Shown: positions 1 to 5,324 of the stretch, piece by piece | Layout: each line of letters begins with the position of its first letter | Numbering within the stretch: position 1 is the stretch's first letter | From: Desulfuromonadaceae bacterium | GTDB lineage: Bacteria > Desulfobacterota > Desulfuromonadia > Geobacterales > Pseudopelobacteraceae | Direction of reading: 5' to 3' | Assembly: GCA_028686145.1 (NCBI GenBank) | Contig: JAQUCQ010000209.1 | Span: 1 to 6,269 of the forward strand | Length of the DNA stretch: 6,269 bases | Notes under the pieces: generated by a model | Told to the model about the DNA's origin: nothing | Databases searched by the model: none | Seen by the model: the letters and a program-made list of their open reading frames with translations, nothing else | Translations under genes and position numbers: made by a program

Positions 1-85
1 TCTTTGATGCTTGTGCGGCAAATGCCGGTACGGTAATCATCGCTGCCATTACAACCGCTACAACAATCCTGCTGAAACGCTTCAT
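1..85 (-). CDS. Exported protein of unknown function, N-terminal fragment only
   Basis: Only the first 28 codons lie in the window; the gene continues beyond position 1. The visible part is a classical Sec signal peptide: a basic start (Met-Lys-Arg-Phe-Ser-Arg), a hydrophobic stretch rich in Val, Ala and Met, and a probable signal peptidase I site after Pro-Ala-Phe-Ala at residue 23, followed by Ala-Gln-Ala-Ser-Lys. The ATG at 85-83 is supported by a GGAGG ribosome binding site at 100-96, 10 nt upstream, and by a sigma-70-like promoter further upstream. The mature protein is periplasmic, outer-membrane or secreted, but nothing of its domain can be seen, so no function is assigned. It lies in tandem with the exported repeat protein at 267-614, but a terminator separates them, so it is probably a separate transcript. 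Confidence 0.75.
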   Translation of the reverse strand, partial: MKRFSRIVVAVVMAAMITVPAFAAQASK

Positions 86-95
86 TATTACAGTA

Positions 96-100
96 CCTCC
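96..100 (-). promoter_or_regulatory. Ribosome binding site of the edge gene
   Basis: GGAGG on the minus strand, 10 nt before the ATG at 85-83. The spacing is slightly long, but the match to the anti-Shine-Dalgarno is strong, and it is the main reason for accepting this truncated reading frame. Confidence 0.65.
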
Positions 101-127
101 GGATGGTATTTAATCACTGATTCTTAG

Positions 128-156
128 AGAATAGATGGTTTCGCTGCTGCTGGCAA
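128..156 (-). promoter_or_regulatory. Sigma-70-like promoter for the edge gene
   Basis: On the minus strand, TTGCCA (156-151, 5 of 6 match to TTGACA) is followed after exactly 17 bp by TATTCT (133-128, 4 of 6 match to TATAAT). Transcription would start near 120, giving a leader of about 35 nt before the start codon at 85. The promoter lies downstream of the terminator at 192-212, as expected if the edge gene has its own transcript. This is motif evidence only. Confidence 0.5.
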
Positions 157-191
157 CAGAGATTTTGCGATAAACGACGAGGTCGCCATAG

Positions 192-212
192 AAAAATTAG
201 GCATGCGCCTAA
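192..212 (-). terminator. Rho-independent terminator after the repeat-protein gene
   Basis: Read on the minus strand, a perfect 6-bp stem TTAGGC/GCCTAA (212-207 and 202-197) with a 4-nt loop GCAT is followed directly by five T residues (196-192). It begins 54 nt after the TAG stop of the exported repeat-protein gene at 267-614. On the plus strand the hairpin is not followed by a T tract, so the terminator is oriented for the minus-strand gene. The stem is short, with three G-C pairs, so efficiency may be moderate. Confidence 0.65.
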
Positions 213-266
213 GCAAAAATCCTTGGTGGAGGAACACTGATGGTGCTTCTCATCGGACAGATGTGC

Positions 267-614
267 CTAGTCCCCTACGAAAAACTTCCTGATGTCACGT
301 CCCATCTGCCTGAACGCATCGCCGGTTTTTCTGCCAGCATCACGAAACCATTCACCCACCGGACGCCCTTCTTTTTTCGCCTCTTTCCCCGTTTCCTTCC
401 CTATTACCTTGGCCTCTTTGCCGACCTCTTTGCCTCCCTCTTTAAAAGCGCGGCCAACCTCTTTGCCTCCCTCTTTGAAGGCGTGACCGACTTCCTTGCC
501 TGCCTTTTTAAAGGCGTGACCAACTTCTTTCCCATTTTCCACGATTGGGGTATCGGCAAAAACTGGAGTAGCAAGGAAAATCGCCAGAAGAAATCCCATC
601 AATATTTTTTGCAT
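267..614 (-). CDS. Exported basic protein made of eight 11-residue (hendecad) repeats
   Basis: A 115-residue protein that I do not recognise as a named family. Residues 1-20 form a Sec signal peptide with probable cleavage after Pro-Val-Phe-Ala. After a short linker, residues 28-115 are eight uninterrupted 11-residue units of the type GKEVGHAFKEG, ending at the stop codon. Unit position 1 is Gly in all eight; position 5 is Gly in seven; position 4 is Val, Thr or Ile; position 8 is Phe or Ala. Positions 1/4/5/8 match the a/d/e/h core of a hendecad helix, here with small residues on one side. The repeat region has about 23 Lys/Arg against 15 Asp/Glu, so it is basic. Such 11-mers occur in LEA-group-3-like, apolipoprotein-like and synuclein-like amphipathic helices; a membrane- or surface-binding helix in the periplasm or outside is an inference. 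The start at 614 is chosen over an upstream in-frame ATG (716) because AAGGAG lies 5 nt before it and the signal peptide begins there. The gene is monocistronic, with its own terminator at 192-212. Confidence 0.8.
   Translation of the reverse strand: MQKILMGFLLAIFLATPVFADTPIVENGKEVGHAFKKAGKEVGHAFKEGGKEVGRAFKEGGKEVGKEAKVIGKETGKEAKKEGRPVGEWFRDAGRKTGDAFRQMGRDIRKFFVGD
270..533 (-). repeat. Eight tandem 33-bp coding repeats
   Basis: Eight in-frame 33-bp units encode the 11-residue repeats. The first three units (533-435) are still clearly similar as DNA, differing at a handful of positions per pair. The later units have diverged in sequence but kept the exact 33-bp period without any insertion or deletion. 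This fits internal duplication followed by selection on the protein period. Confidence 0.8.
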
Positions 615-619
615 AAAAA

Positions 620-625
620 CTCCTT
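620..625 (-). promoter_or_regulatory. Ribosome binding site that fixes the repeat-protein start
   Basis: AAGGAG on the minus strand, with a 5-nt T spacer before the ATG at 614-612. It decides in favour of the 115-residue protein rather than the 149-residue frame starting at 716, whose extra N-terminus would bury the signal peptide. Confidence 0.8.
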
Positions 626-701
626 TTTGCAGTTCCGCGCCTCTTCTTTCACAGACGCGGTTATCCAGACTTTGTACAGAGTGATGTTTCTGTTGCGGCA
701 A

Positions 702-707
702 ATTATA
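702..707 (-). promoter_or_regulatory. Possible -10 element for the repeat-protein gene
   Basis: A perfect TATAAT on the minus strand, preceded by a run of T residues. No convincing -35 hexamer sits 16-18 bp upstream. If used, the transcript would have a leader of roughly 80 nt. An activator or alternative sigma factor could replace the -35, or this may be a chance AT-rich match. Confidence 0.3.
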
Positions 708-775
708 AAAAATCACCGGTTCAGAGTACGATTTCTGCTCATGATATAGTTTATCTGGTCACTTGGCGAATGCAA

Positions 776-792
776 GCTCAACCATTTTGAGC
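776..792. promoter_or_regulatory. Inverted repeat, 6-bp arms
   Basis: GCTCAA (776-781) and TTGAGC (787-792) are perfect inverted arms around a 5-bp centre. No T tract follows on either strand, so it does not look like a terminator. Its position in the middle of a divergent spacer fits a protein-binding site. No regulator is identified. Confidence 0.4.
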
Positions 793-799
793 CAAAAAC

Positions 800-815
800 T
801 GAATTCATGAATTCA
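800..815. promoter_or_regulatory. Perfect 16-bp palindrome, candidate operator
   Basis: TGAATTCATGAATTCA is a perfect palindrome with no spacer, containing two EcoRI-type GAATTC halves. It lies about 25 bp upstream of the -10-like sequence at 841, so it would be centred near -45 of a glcD transcript, a usual place for an activator or for an operator of a divergent pair. It resembles but does not match the ArgR box (which has a shorter centre), and I cannot assign it to a regulator family. Confidence 0.45.
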
Positions 816-830
816 CATCCCATTGTTGTG

Positions 831-846
831 TTATAGCATGTATAAT
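831..846 (+). promoter_or_regulatory. Candidate -10 of the glcD operon within an inverted repeat
   Basis: TATAAT at 841-846 is a perfect -10 hexamer on the plus strand, but no acceptable -35 is found at 16-18 bp (the hexamer 17 bp upstream is TCCCAT). The same bases form the right arm of TTATA-N5-TATAA (831-845). A regulator binding this repeat would overlap the promoter. The leader to the glcD start at 964 would be about 110 nt. Confidence 0.35.
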
Positions 847-963
847 CATGTGAATAAATGGTTTCAGCGCGATACCCGCTTTGAAGTCCATGAAAACTGC
901 CTTGCAGTGTTGCCGCACTATCATGTATCTTAAACAGCTGAATCTTTACTGAAAGGACTATCC

Positions 964-2364
964 ATGCTTACCCCGGATGTGATCAATAAACTGACGTTAA
1001 TTGTCGGCACCGATAATATTGCAACTGCCAAACATGATATGATCTGCTATGGCTATGACGCCACCCAGATGGAATTTCTACCGGACGCCGTTGTACACCC
1101 GGCCAATGCCGAAGAGGTTTCAGCCGTTTTGAGGCTGGCGAACCATGCCGGCTTTCCGGTGTTTCCACGTGGCGCCGGCAGCGGTTTTACCGGAGGCGCG
1201 CTCCCCAAGGGAGGCGGCGTCGTGCTCGTCACAACCCGCATGAACCGTATTCTGCGGATCGATACGGAAAACCTGATCGCCGAAGTTGAGCCAGGAGTGG
1301 TGACCGAACAGTTTCAGATCGCTGTTGAAAAGCTCGGTTTCTTCTATCCTCCCGATCCTGCCTCACTCAAATTCTCGACACTTGGAGGAAACGTTGCCGA
1401 AAATGCCGGGGGACCGCGCTGCGTCAAATACGGTGTTACCCGCGACTTTGTTATGGGCCTCGAAGTGGTGCTGCCGACAGGTGAAATCATCCGCACCGGC
1501 GGCGAAACCTACAAGGCGGTCGTCGGTTACGACATGACCCGCCTGCTCTGCGGCAGCGAGGGAACGCTGGGAGTCATCACCAAGATTATTTTCAAGATCC
1601 TTCCGTTTCCCGATGCGAAGAAGACCATGCTGACGATTTTTGATTCGATTGACGGCGCAGCCAAGGCGGTCTCGACGATTATCGGCAACAAAATCATTCC
1701 AACGACTCTCGAATTCATGGACTATGCTACCCTGCAATGCGTCGAGCGCCGCTTCAATCTGGGGATCCCGGCTGAAGGACGTGCAGTGCTGCTGATCGAA
1801 GTGGACGGCGACCGCGACCTGATTGAAAAACAGGCGGCCCAGATCCATGACCTGATCAAACCGCTGGGACTCGTGCAGTTTCGGGCAGCCAAAGATGCTG
1901 CCGAATCAGAAGAGCTCTGGCGGGTGCGGCGGCTTGTCTCCCCGTCACTGCGGGATATCAACCCTACCAAGTATAATGAGGATGTTGTTGTGCCGCGCAG
2001 CAAAGTGCCGGATATCATCCGCGCCATTGAGAAAATTCAGGCCAAATACGATATCCCGATCGTCAATTTCGGCCATGCCGGCGACGGCAATATCCATGTC
2101 AACATTATGGTCAATAAGGAAGTGCCCGGCATGGATGAAAAGGCGCATGAAGCGATCCGCGATGTATTCCAGGCCGCGCTTGACCTGAACGGTACCATGT
2201 CGGGAGAGCACGGAGTCGGTCTCTCCAAGGCCCCATATATCGAGCTTGAGCTTTCTCCCCAGCAGATAGGCGCCATGAAAGCCATCAAGGCGGCTCTTGA
2301 TCCGAACTATATATTGAATCCAGGTAAAATGTTTCCTTGGAAGGAAAAATCACATGACGCATGA
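964..2364 (+). CDS. glcD: FAD-binding 2-hydroxyacid dehydrogenase, glycolate oxidase subunit GlcD type
   Basis: A 466-residue flavoprotein of the GlcD / D-lactate dehydrogenase / D-2-hydroxyglutarate dehydrogenase family, which oxidises 2-hydroxyacids to 2-oxoacids. An N-terminal FAD-binding (PCMH-type) domain covers about residues 38-215, with the glycine-rich FAD loop PRGAGSGFTGGA at 68-79, PPDPAS at 129-134 and GGNVAENAGG at 141-150. The C-terminal FAD-oxidase domain (about 215-456) carries HAGDGNIHVN (371-380) and GEHGVG (414-419). His371, His378, Glu415 and His416 correspond to the metal-site residues known in this family. The C-terminus LDPNYILNPGKMF is typical. AAAGGA lies 6 nt before the ATG. 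It is the first gene of the operon. No GlcE or Fe-S GlcF partner is seen, so the substrate (glycolate, lactate or another hydroxyacid) and electron acceptor cannot be fixed; it may act alone or with a subunit encoded elsewhere. It overlaps the next gene by 11 bp. The family is sure; the gene name is provisional. Confidence 0.88.
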   Translation: MLTPDVINKLTLIVGTDNIATAKHDMICYGYDATQMEFLPDAVVHPANAEEVSAVLRLANHAGFPVFPRGAGSGFTGGALPKGGGVVLVTTRMNRILRIDTENLIAEVEPGVVTEQFQIAVEKLGFFYPPDPASLKFSTLGGNVAENAGGPRCVKYGVTRDFVMGLEVVLPTGEIIRTGGETYKAVVGYDMTRLLCGSEGTLGVITKIIFKILPFPDAKKTMLTIFDSIDGAAKAVSTIIGNKIIPTTLEFMDYATLQCVERRFNLGIPAEGRAVLLIEVDGDRDLIEKQAAQIHDLIKPLGLVQFRAAKDAAESEELWRVRRLVSPSLRDINPTKYNEDVVVPRSKVPDIIRAIEKIQAKYDIPIVNFGHAGDGNIHVNIMVNKEVPGMDEKAHEAIRDVFQAALDLNGTMSGEHGVGLSKAPYIELELSPQQIGAMKAIKAALDPNYILNPGKMFPWKEKSHDA

Positions 2365-2662
2365 TGCGCAGAATGAGCTTCAGAAGGCTTCGCTGATAGG
2401 TCGCATCCTGTCGATGGAGTTTTTTCTATTGGTAATGGGTGTTGTATCGCTCGTCTATGGCATCATCAACAGTGCGTCGATAAATATTTTTTGGGGAATT
2501 CTGATCATTCTGGGTGTGTTCGTGCTTCACAAGGTGCGCAAGAAGGACTGGGCAAAGCACTGGCAGGAGATGGAAGCCGAACATAAGGCGCTTGAAGAGC
2601 GCAAAACACTGCAAAAAAGCGCTGTTAACGACGCGCGGAAAGCTGATACTGATGGAAAATAA
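2354..2662 (+). CDS. Small two-helix membrane protein of unknown function
   Basis: A 102-residue protein. Two hydrophobic segments at about residues 22-39 and 43-60 are separated by a short polar turn (Asn-Ser-Ala-Ser), forming a helical hairpin. They are followed by a basic Lys-Val-Arg-Lys-Lys and a charged C-terminal tail (about 61-102) rich in Lys, Glu and Ala that probably forms a cytoplasmic helix. The positive-inside rule places both termini in the cytoplasm. No catalytic motif is visible. GGAAGGA lies about 9 nt before the ATG, inside the end of glcD. The start overlaps glcD by 11 bp and the end overlaps maf by 11 bp, implying co-translation with both. A role such as a membrane anchor for the soluble flavoprotein would be speculation. 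Confidence 0.75.
   Translation: MTHDAQNELQKASLIGRILSMEFFLLVMGVVSLVYGIINSASINIFWGILIILGVFVLHKVRKKDWAKHWQEMEAEHKALEERKTLQKSAVNDARKADTDGK
2637..2642 (+). promoter_or_regulatory. Ribosome binding site that fixes the maf start
   Basis: GGAAAG, 9 nt before the ATG at 2652. The maf frame is open back to an ATG at 2514, but that longer form would add 46 residues unlike the family ahead of the conserved Maf N-terminus. The start at 2652 gives the expected family length. Confidence 0.6.
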
Positions 2663-3236
2663 TCATGGTTCAATAATCCTGGCGTCTGCCTCGCCGCGCC
2701 GCACCGAACTGATGGCGCTGGCAGGCATTCAGTTCAGCGTGGTACCGGCTGATATCTGTGAAGACGTTCTGCCCGGGGAGGCACCTGCCGATCATGTCAT
2801 ACGCCTCTCACGCGAGAAAGCCGATGCAGTGGCAACGACACATGATGGCCGCTTCTTCATCGGGGCTGACACTATTGTGGTGCTGGATGGTGCCATTCTC
2901 GGCAAGCCTGTCGACGCAGCGGATGCGAAGCGGATGCTGTCTGGGCTGTCCGGCAGAGATCATGAGGTCATCACCGGCTTCACGGTCTTTGACAAGATCA
3001 GCGGGGTACATGTCAGCCGTAGTGTCTGTACGGAAGTGACGTTCAAGGCTTTGGAAGAAAAAGAGCTTGCTGCATATATTGCCACCGGCTGTCCCATGGA
3101 CAAGGCCGGAGCCTATGCCATCCAGGGTGGAGCGGTCCATTTTGTCCGTTCGATAAACGGTTCATATACCAATGTGATCGGCCTGCCGATGACGGAATTG
3201 TATGAAGTACTGCAGACCATGCAGGCCATAGGGTAA
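2652..3236 (+). CDS. maf: Maf-family nucleoside triphosphate pyrophosphatase (dTTP/UTP type)
   Basis: A 194-residue cytoplasmic enzyme that hydrolyses nucleoside triphosphates to the monophosphate and pyrophosphate. The family is credited with sanitising non-canonical nucleotides and has been linked to septum inhibition. Motifs in order: ASASPRR (11-17, phosphate-binding loop), SREKA (53-57), GADTIVV (71-77, with Asp73 as the family's general base), LGKP (83-86), LSGRDHEVITGF (99-110) and DKAGAYAIQGG (150-160). The closing INGSYTNVIGLP (168-179) resembles the YhdE/MafA dTTP/UTP group rather than the m7GTP-preferring YceF group; this subgroup call is inferred from motif similarity. It begins 11 bp inside the end of the small membrane-protein gene and is followed after 7 bp by yggS. 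Confidence 0.92.
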   Translation: MENNHGSIILASASPRRTELMALAGIQFSVVPADICEDVLPGEAPADHVIRLSREKADAVATTHDGRFFIGADTIVVLDGAILGKPVDAADAKRMLSGLSGRDHEVITGFTVFDKISGVHVSRSVCTEVTFKALEEKELAAYIATGCPMDKAGAYAIQGGAVHFVRSINGSYTNVIGLPMTELYEVLQTMQAIG

Positions 3237-3243
3237 CCACGCC

Positions 3244-3927
3244 ATGAGCATCTCCCGCAACCTTGTCCAGATCAACGAGCGCATCCGTGCGGCAGCAGAA
3301 AAAGCCGGACGTGACCCGGCAACTGTCCGCCTGGTTGCGGTATCAAAAACCCGTCCGGCAGCGGATATCATTACAGCTTTCCAGGCCGGGCAGACCATTT
3401 TCGGAGAAAATTATATTCAGGAACTGATACCGAAACTGGCTGAGGTGCAGGATGCGGTCCAGTGGCATGTTATCGGCCATCTGCAGAGTAATAAAGTCAA
3501 ATACATTGCCGGCCGGGTGGCGATGATCCATTCCGTTGACCGCATGTCATTGGCCCGGGAGATTGATCGTCAATGGGGCATCTGTGGCAAGATCTGCGAC
3601 ATACTGATTCAGGTCAATATTTCCGGTGAACATACCAAATCGGGAACCACCGAGGAGGGGGCAATCCAACTGGTGCGGGAATGCGCCCTGCTCCCGAATA
3701 TCAGGGTAAAGGGGCTGATGACAATGCCTCCATTTTTCGATGACCCCGATGCAGCGCGGCCCTATTTTGCCGAGCTCAGACGTCTTTCGGAAGCTGTTGC
3801 CGCTCAGCAGATTACAGGTGTTGACATGGGTGAGCTTTCCATGGGGATGTCCGGTGATTTTGAAGCGGCTATTCAGGAAGGTGCTACTCTGGTGCGGGTC
3901 GGCACGGCCATCTTCGGGGACAGGTGA
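3244..3927 (+). CDS. yggS: PLP-binding homeostasis protein, YggS/PipY/PROSC family
   Basis: A 227-residue single-domain TIM-barrel protein that binds pyridoxal 5'-phosphate. The family has no established catalytic reaction and maintains PLP and amino acid balance. Lys35 in VAVSKTRP (32-38) is the Schiff-base lysine. Also present are FGENYIQE (53-60), WHVIGHLQSNK (74-84), IHSVDR (95-100), VKGLMTMPP (155-163), SMGMSGDFEAAI (199-210) and the phosphate-binding C-terminus VRVGTAIFG (217-225). Length and motif order are normal for the family. It is the last gene of the plus-strand operon, 7 bp after maf, and its weak GGG-type ribosome binding site overlaps the maf stop. Its stop lies 3 bp from the stop of the convergent mqnB. 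Confidence 0.95.
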   Translation: MSISRNLVQINERIRAAAEKAGRDPATVRLVAVSKTRPAADIITAFQAGQTIFGENYIQELIPKLAEVQDAVQWHVIGHLQSNKVKYIAGRVAMIHSVDRMSLAREIDRQWGICGKICDILIQVNISGEHTKSGTTEEGAIQLVRECALLPNIRVKGLMTMPPFFDDPDAARPYFAELRRLSEAVAAQQITGVDMGELSMGMSGDFEAAIQEGATLVRVGTAIFGDR

Positions 3928-3930
3928 CTA

Positions 3931-4695
3931 TTACAGTTCCGGAACCGCTTTCGGGATCGGCGCCATATCAGGCCGGTCCATTTCCTCAATATATTTCAGT
4001 ACAAAACGCTGGGCAGCTTCGACGGCTCGCGGTATCTCCCACTTTTTCAGATCACGCTCTTCCACCTGGTTACTGACGCCGCGAATTTCAAGACAGTCAA
4101 CGCCGCACCGCAGACAGACCTGTGCCACCGCTGCTCCCTCCATGTTTTCGATCAGGGCATTCCAGCGTTGCGACAACTCAGCACCGTGCCGGCTGGTGCC
4201 GCTGCAGGTTGAAACGGTTGCAAAGCGTCCTCGCATGAGAAAAACACCATAATAATCAGCCAACTGCATGGCCTTTTCCGAGGCATGCCGGGAAAGCGGC
4301 AGCACGTTATAGCATCTTCCCCCGCCCTGCCCAAGTGTAGGAAGATTCATGTAGCGAAGATCTTTCCAGCCACTCGCAACGGCCACGCCATCATCAGCCA
4401 GAACCTCCTCGCTCGCGACCACCAGATTACCGATAGAGAGTCCACTGCCGATATACGCTCCGGCACAGCCGGTATTAATCACAAGTTGCGGCTGGTAGCG
4501 GTCAATCATGACGGCAGCAGTTGCTGCTGCGTTGACTTTTCCAACACCGCCGGCACAGATAACAACACGCAGGTTGCCGACAGCGCCTTCGATATACTCA
4601 AACCCGCCTGATTTTACCCGGCCGGAATGTTCAAGCACCTTTTCCAGCAGCTCTATTTCCTGTGGCACCGCCGCAATGATGACAATTGGTTTCAT
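3931..4695 (-). CDS. mqnB: Futalosine hydrolase (menaquinone biosynthesis)
   Basis: A 254-residue member of the nucleoside phosphorylase / MTAN superfamily. MqnB removes hypoxanthine from futalosine to give dehypoxanthinyl futalosine in the alternative (futalosine) route to menaquinone. Visible features are the N-terminal strand with Ala-Val-Pro-Gln-Glu (9-13), CAGGVGKVNAA (47-57), INTGCAGAY (73-81), the purine/ribose-site NMEGAA (184-189), and EIRGVSN (203-209) followed by EERDLKKW (212-219), the MqnB-type ending. The catalytic Asp of MTAN is replaced by Asn209, as expected for a 6-oxopurine substrate. The start at 4695 is chosen because the protein begins with the conserved strand there and its ATG overlaps the upstream stop as ATGA; an in-frame ATG at 4773 would add 26 atypical residues. 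It is the last gene of its operon. The presence of mqnB suggests the cell makes menaquinone by the futalosine route. Confidence 0.9.
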   Translation of the reverse strand: MKPIVIIAAVPQEIELLEKVLEHSGRVKSGGFEYIEGAVGNLRVVICAGGVGKVNAAATAAVMIDRYQPQLVINTGCAGAYIGSGLSIGNLVVASEEVLADDGVAVASGWKDLRYMNLPTLGQGGGRCYNVLPLSRHASEKAMQLADYYGVFLMRGRFATVSTCSGTSRHGAELSQRWNALIENMEGAAVAQVCLRCGVDCLEIRGVSNQVEERDLKKWEIPRAVEAAQRFVLKYIEEMDRPDMAPIPKAVPEL

Positions 4696-5324
4696 GTGGT
4701 TTCCGTTGGTGATGCCAGCCGTTTCCGCTTCTGGAATGCCTGCAGATCTTCGGCCGTGTCGATATCCTGCCATTCGGGCAACAGAGCAGCCGCCAGTCCT
4801 AAATCGCGCACTGCAGCCAGACTCTGTTCAAGAACAGCAGCACTGCTCCAGGGAATCTTCGCAAAGAGCTGCCCCCAAATCTGGCGTAATCCCAGCAGGT
4901 AATAGCCGCCATCCTTGCTCGGTCCAAAGACGACATCAGCCTGAGGAGCCGCCAGCAGACGATAGGCTTCCATAATATAAGAAAGCGGCAGATCAGGAGC
5001 ATCGCTGCCGATAATGCAACAGGATTCGAAGCCGCTTGCAAACATTTCTTCAAATGCCTCCTGCATGCGCTGGCCCAAATCCCCCGATTTCTGTAGCCGC
5101 GAACGGCATCCGAAGCGTTCAGCCAAATGCGGCAGCAACTCTTCGTCACAATCCCAGAAGACAATAGGTTCGATATCATTTAACTGCCGGGTGGTTTTCA
5201 GTACATCCTGCAGCATAGTCTCATACAGTTCAGTAGCAGCCTGATCACCAAATGTCGCCGCGAGTCTTGTTTTTACTTTTCCGGGGATCGGCGCACGGGC
5301 GAAGACAATCAGTCCTTTTTTCAT
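4692..5324 (-). CDS. TIGR04282/DUF2064 glycosyltransferase-like protein
   Basis: A 210-residue protein with a nucleotide-sugar transferase (GT-A, Rossmann-like) fold. Motifs: FARAPIPGKVKTRLA (8-22) binding the nucleotide, a mid-region DLGQRMQEAFE (82-92), IGSDAPDLP (105-113) with the probable metal-binding Asp, FGPSKDGGYYLLGL (133-146), and DIDTAEDL (187-194). This order is diagnostic of the TIGR04282 family, named from its association with arsenosugar biosynthesis; many members occur without that context, and no arsenic gene is visible here, so the substrate is unknown. Its ATG overlaps the folE2 stop and its stop overlaps the mqnB start, each as ATGA. It should be cytoplasmic, with no signal peptide or membrane segment. 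Confidence 0.85.
   Translation of the reverse strand: MKKGLIVFARAPIPGKVKTRLAATFGDQAATELYETMLQDVLKTTRQLNDIEPIVFWDCDEELLPHLAERFGCRSRLQKSGDLGQRMQEAFEEMFASGFESCCIIGSDAPDLPLSYIMEAYRLLAAPQADVVFGPSKDGGYYLLGLRQIWGQLFAKIPWSSAAVLEQSLAAVRDLGLAAALLPEWQDIDTAEDLQAFQKRKRLASPTETT

Larger units (their letters stand above)
615..963. other. Divergent intergenic spacer, 349 bp
   Basis: This spacer separates the minus-strand repeat-protein gene from the plus-strand glcD operon and should hold both promoters. Visible in it are an AAGGAG site and a -10-like TATAAT for the minus gene, then three inverted repeats between 776 and 846, then a plus-strand -10-like TATAAT at 841-846. A ribosome binding site AAAGGA at 952-957 lies 6 nt before the glcD ATG. 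I see no tRNA, recognisable riboswitch or convincing small gene in it. The stretch from about 850 to 950 holds nothing I can name. Confidence 0.6.

Noticed and set aside
240..749. Plus-strand open frame of 169 codons opposite the repeat-protein gene
   Set aside because: It is the mirror of the 33-bp repeats, giving a Phe/Leu/Ser-rich low-complexity product; it has no ribosome binding site, while the minus strand has a signal peptide, ribosome binding site and terminator.
776..792. Inverted repeat as a terminator
   Set aside because: No T tract follows the hairpin on either strand, and neither flanking gene ends towards it.
800..815. Palindrome as an ArgR box
   Set aside because: The half-sites resemble TGAAT/ATTCA, but the centre is 6 bp rather than the 4 bp of the ARG box, and no arginine genes are nearby.
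890..952. Possible 20-codon leader peptide before glcD
   Set aside because: ATG at 890 to TGA at 952 is open, but there is no good ribosome binding site, no run of regulatory codons and no following attenuator hairpin.
1363..1848. Minus-strand open frame of 161 codons inside glcD
   Set aside because: It lies wholly antisense to a strongly conserved gene and shows no ribosome binding site or recognisable domain.
4696..4773. Longer mqnB start at 4773
   Set aside because: It would add 26 residues that are antisense-like readings of the upstream gene's end, and the start at 4695 has the ATGA overlap seen at the two other junctions.
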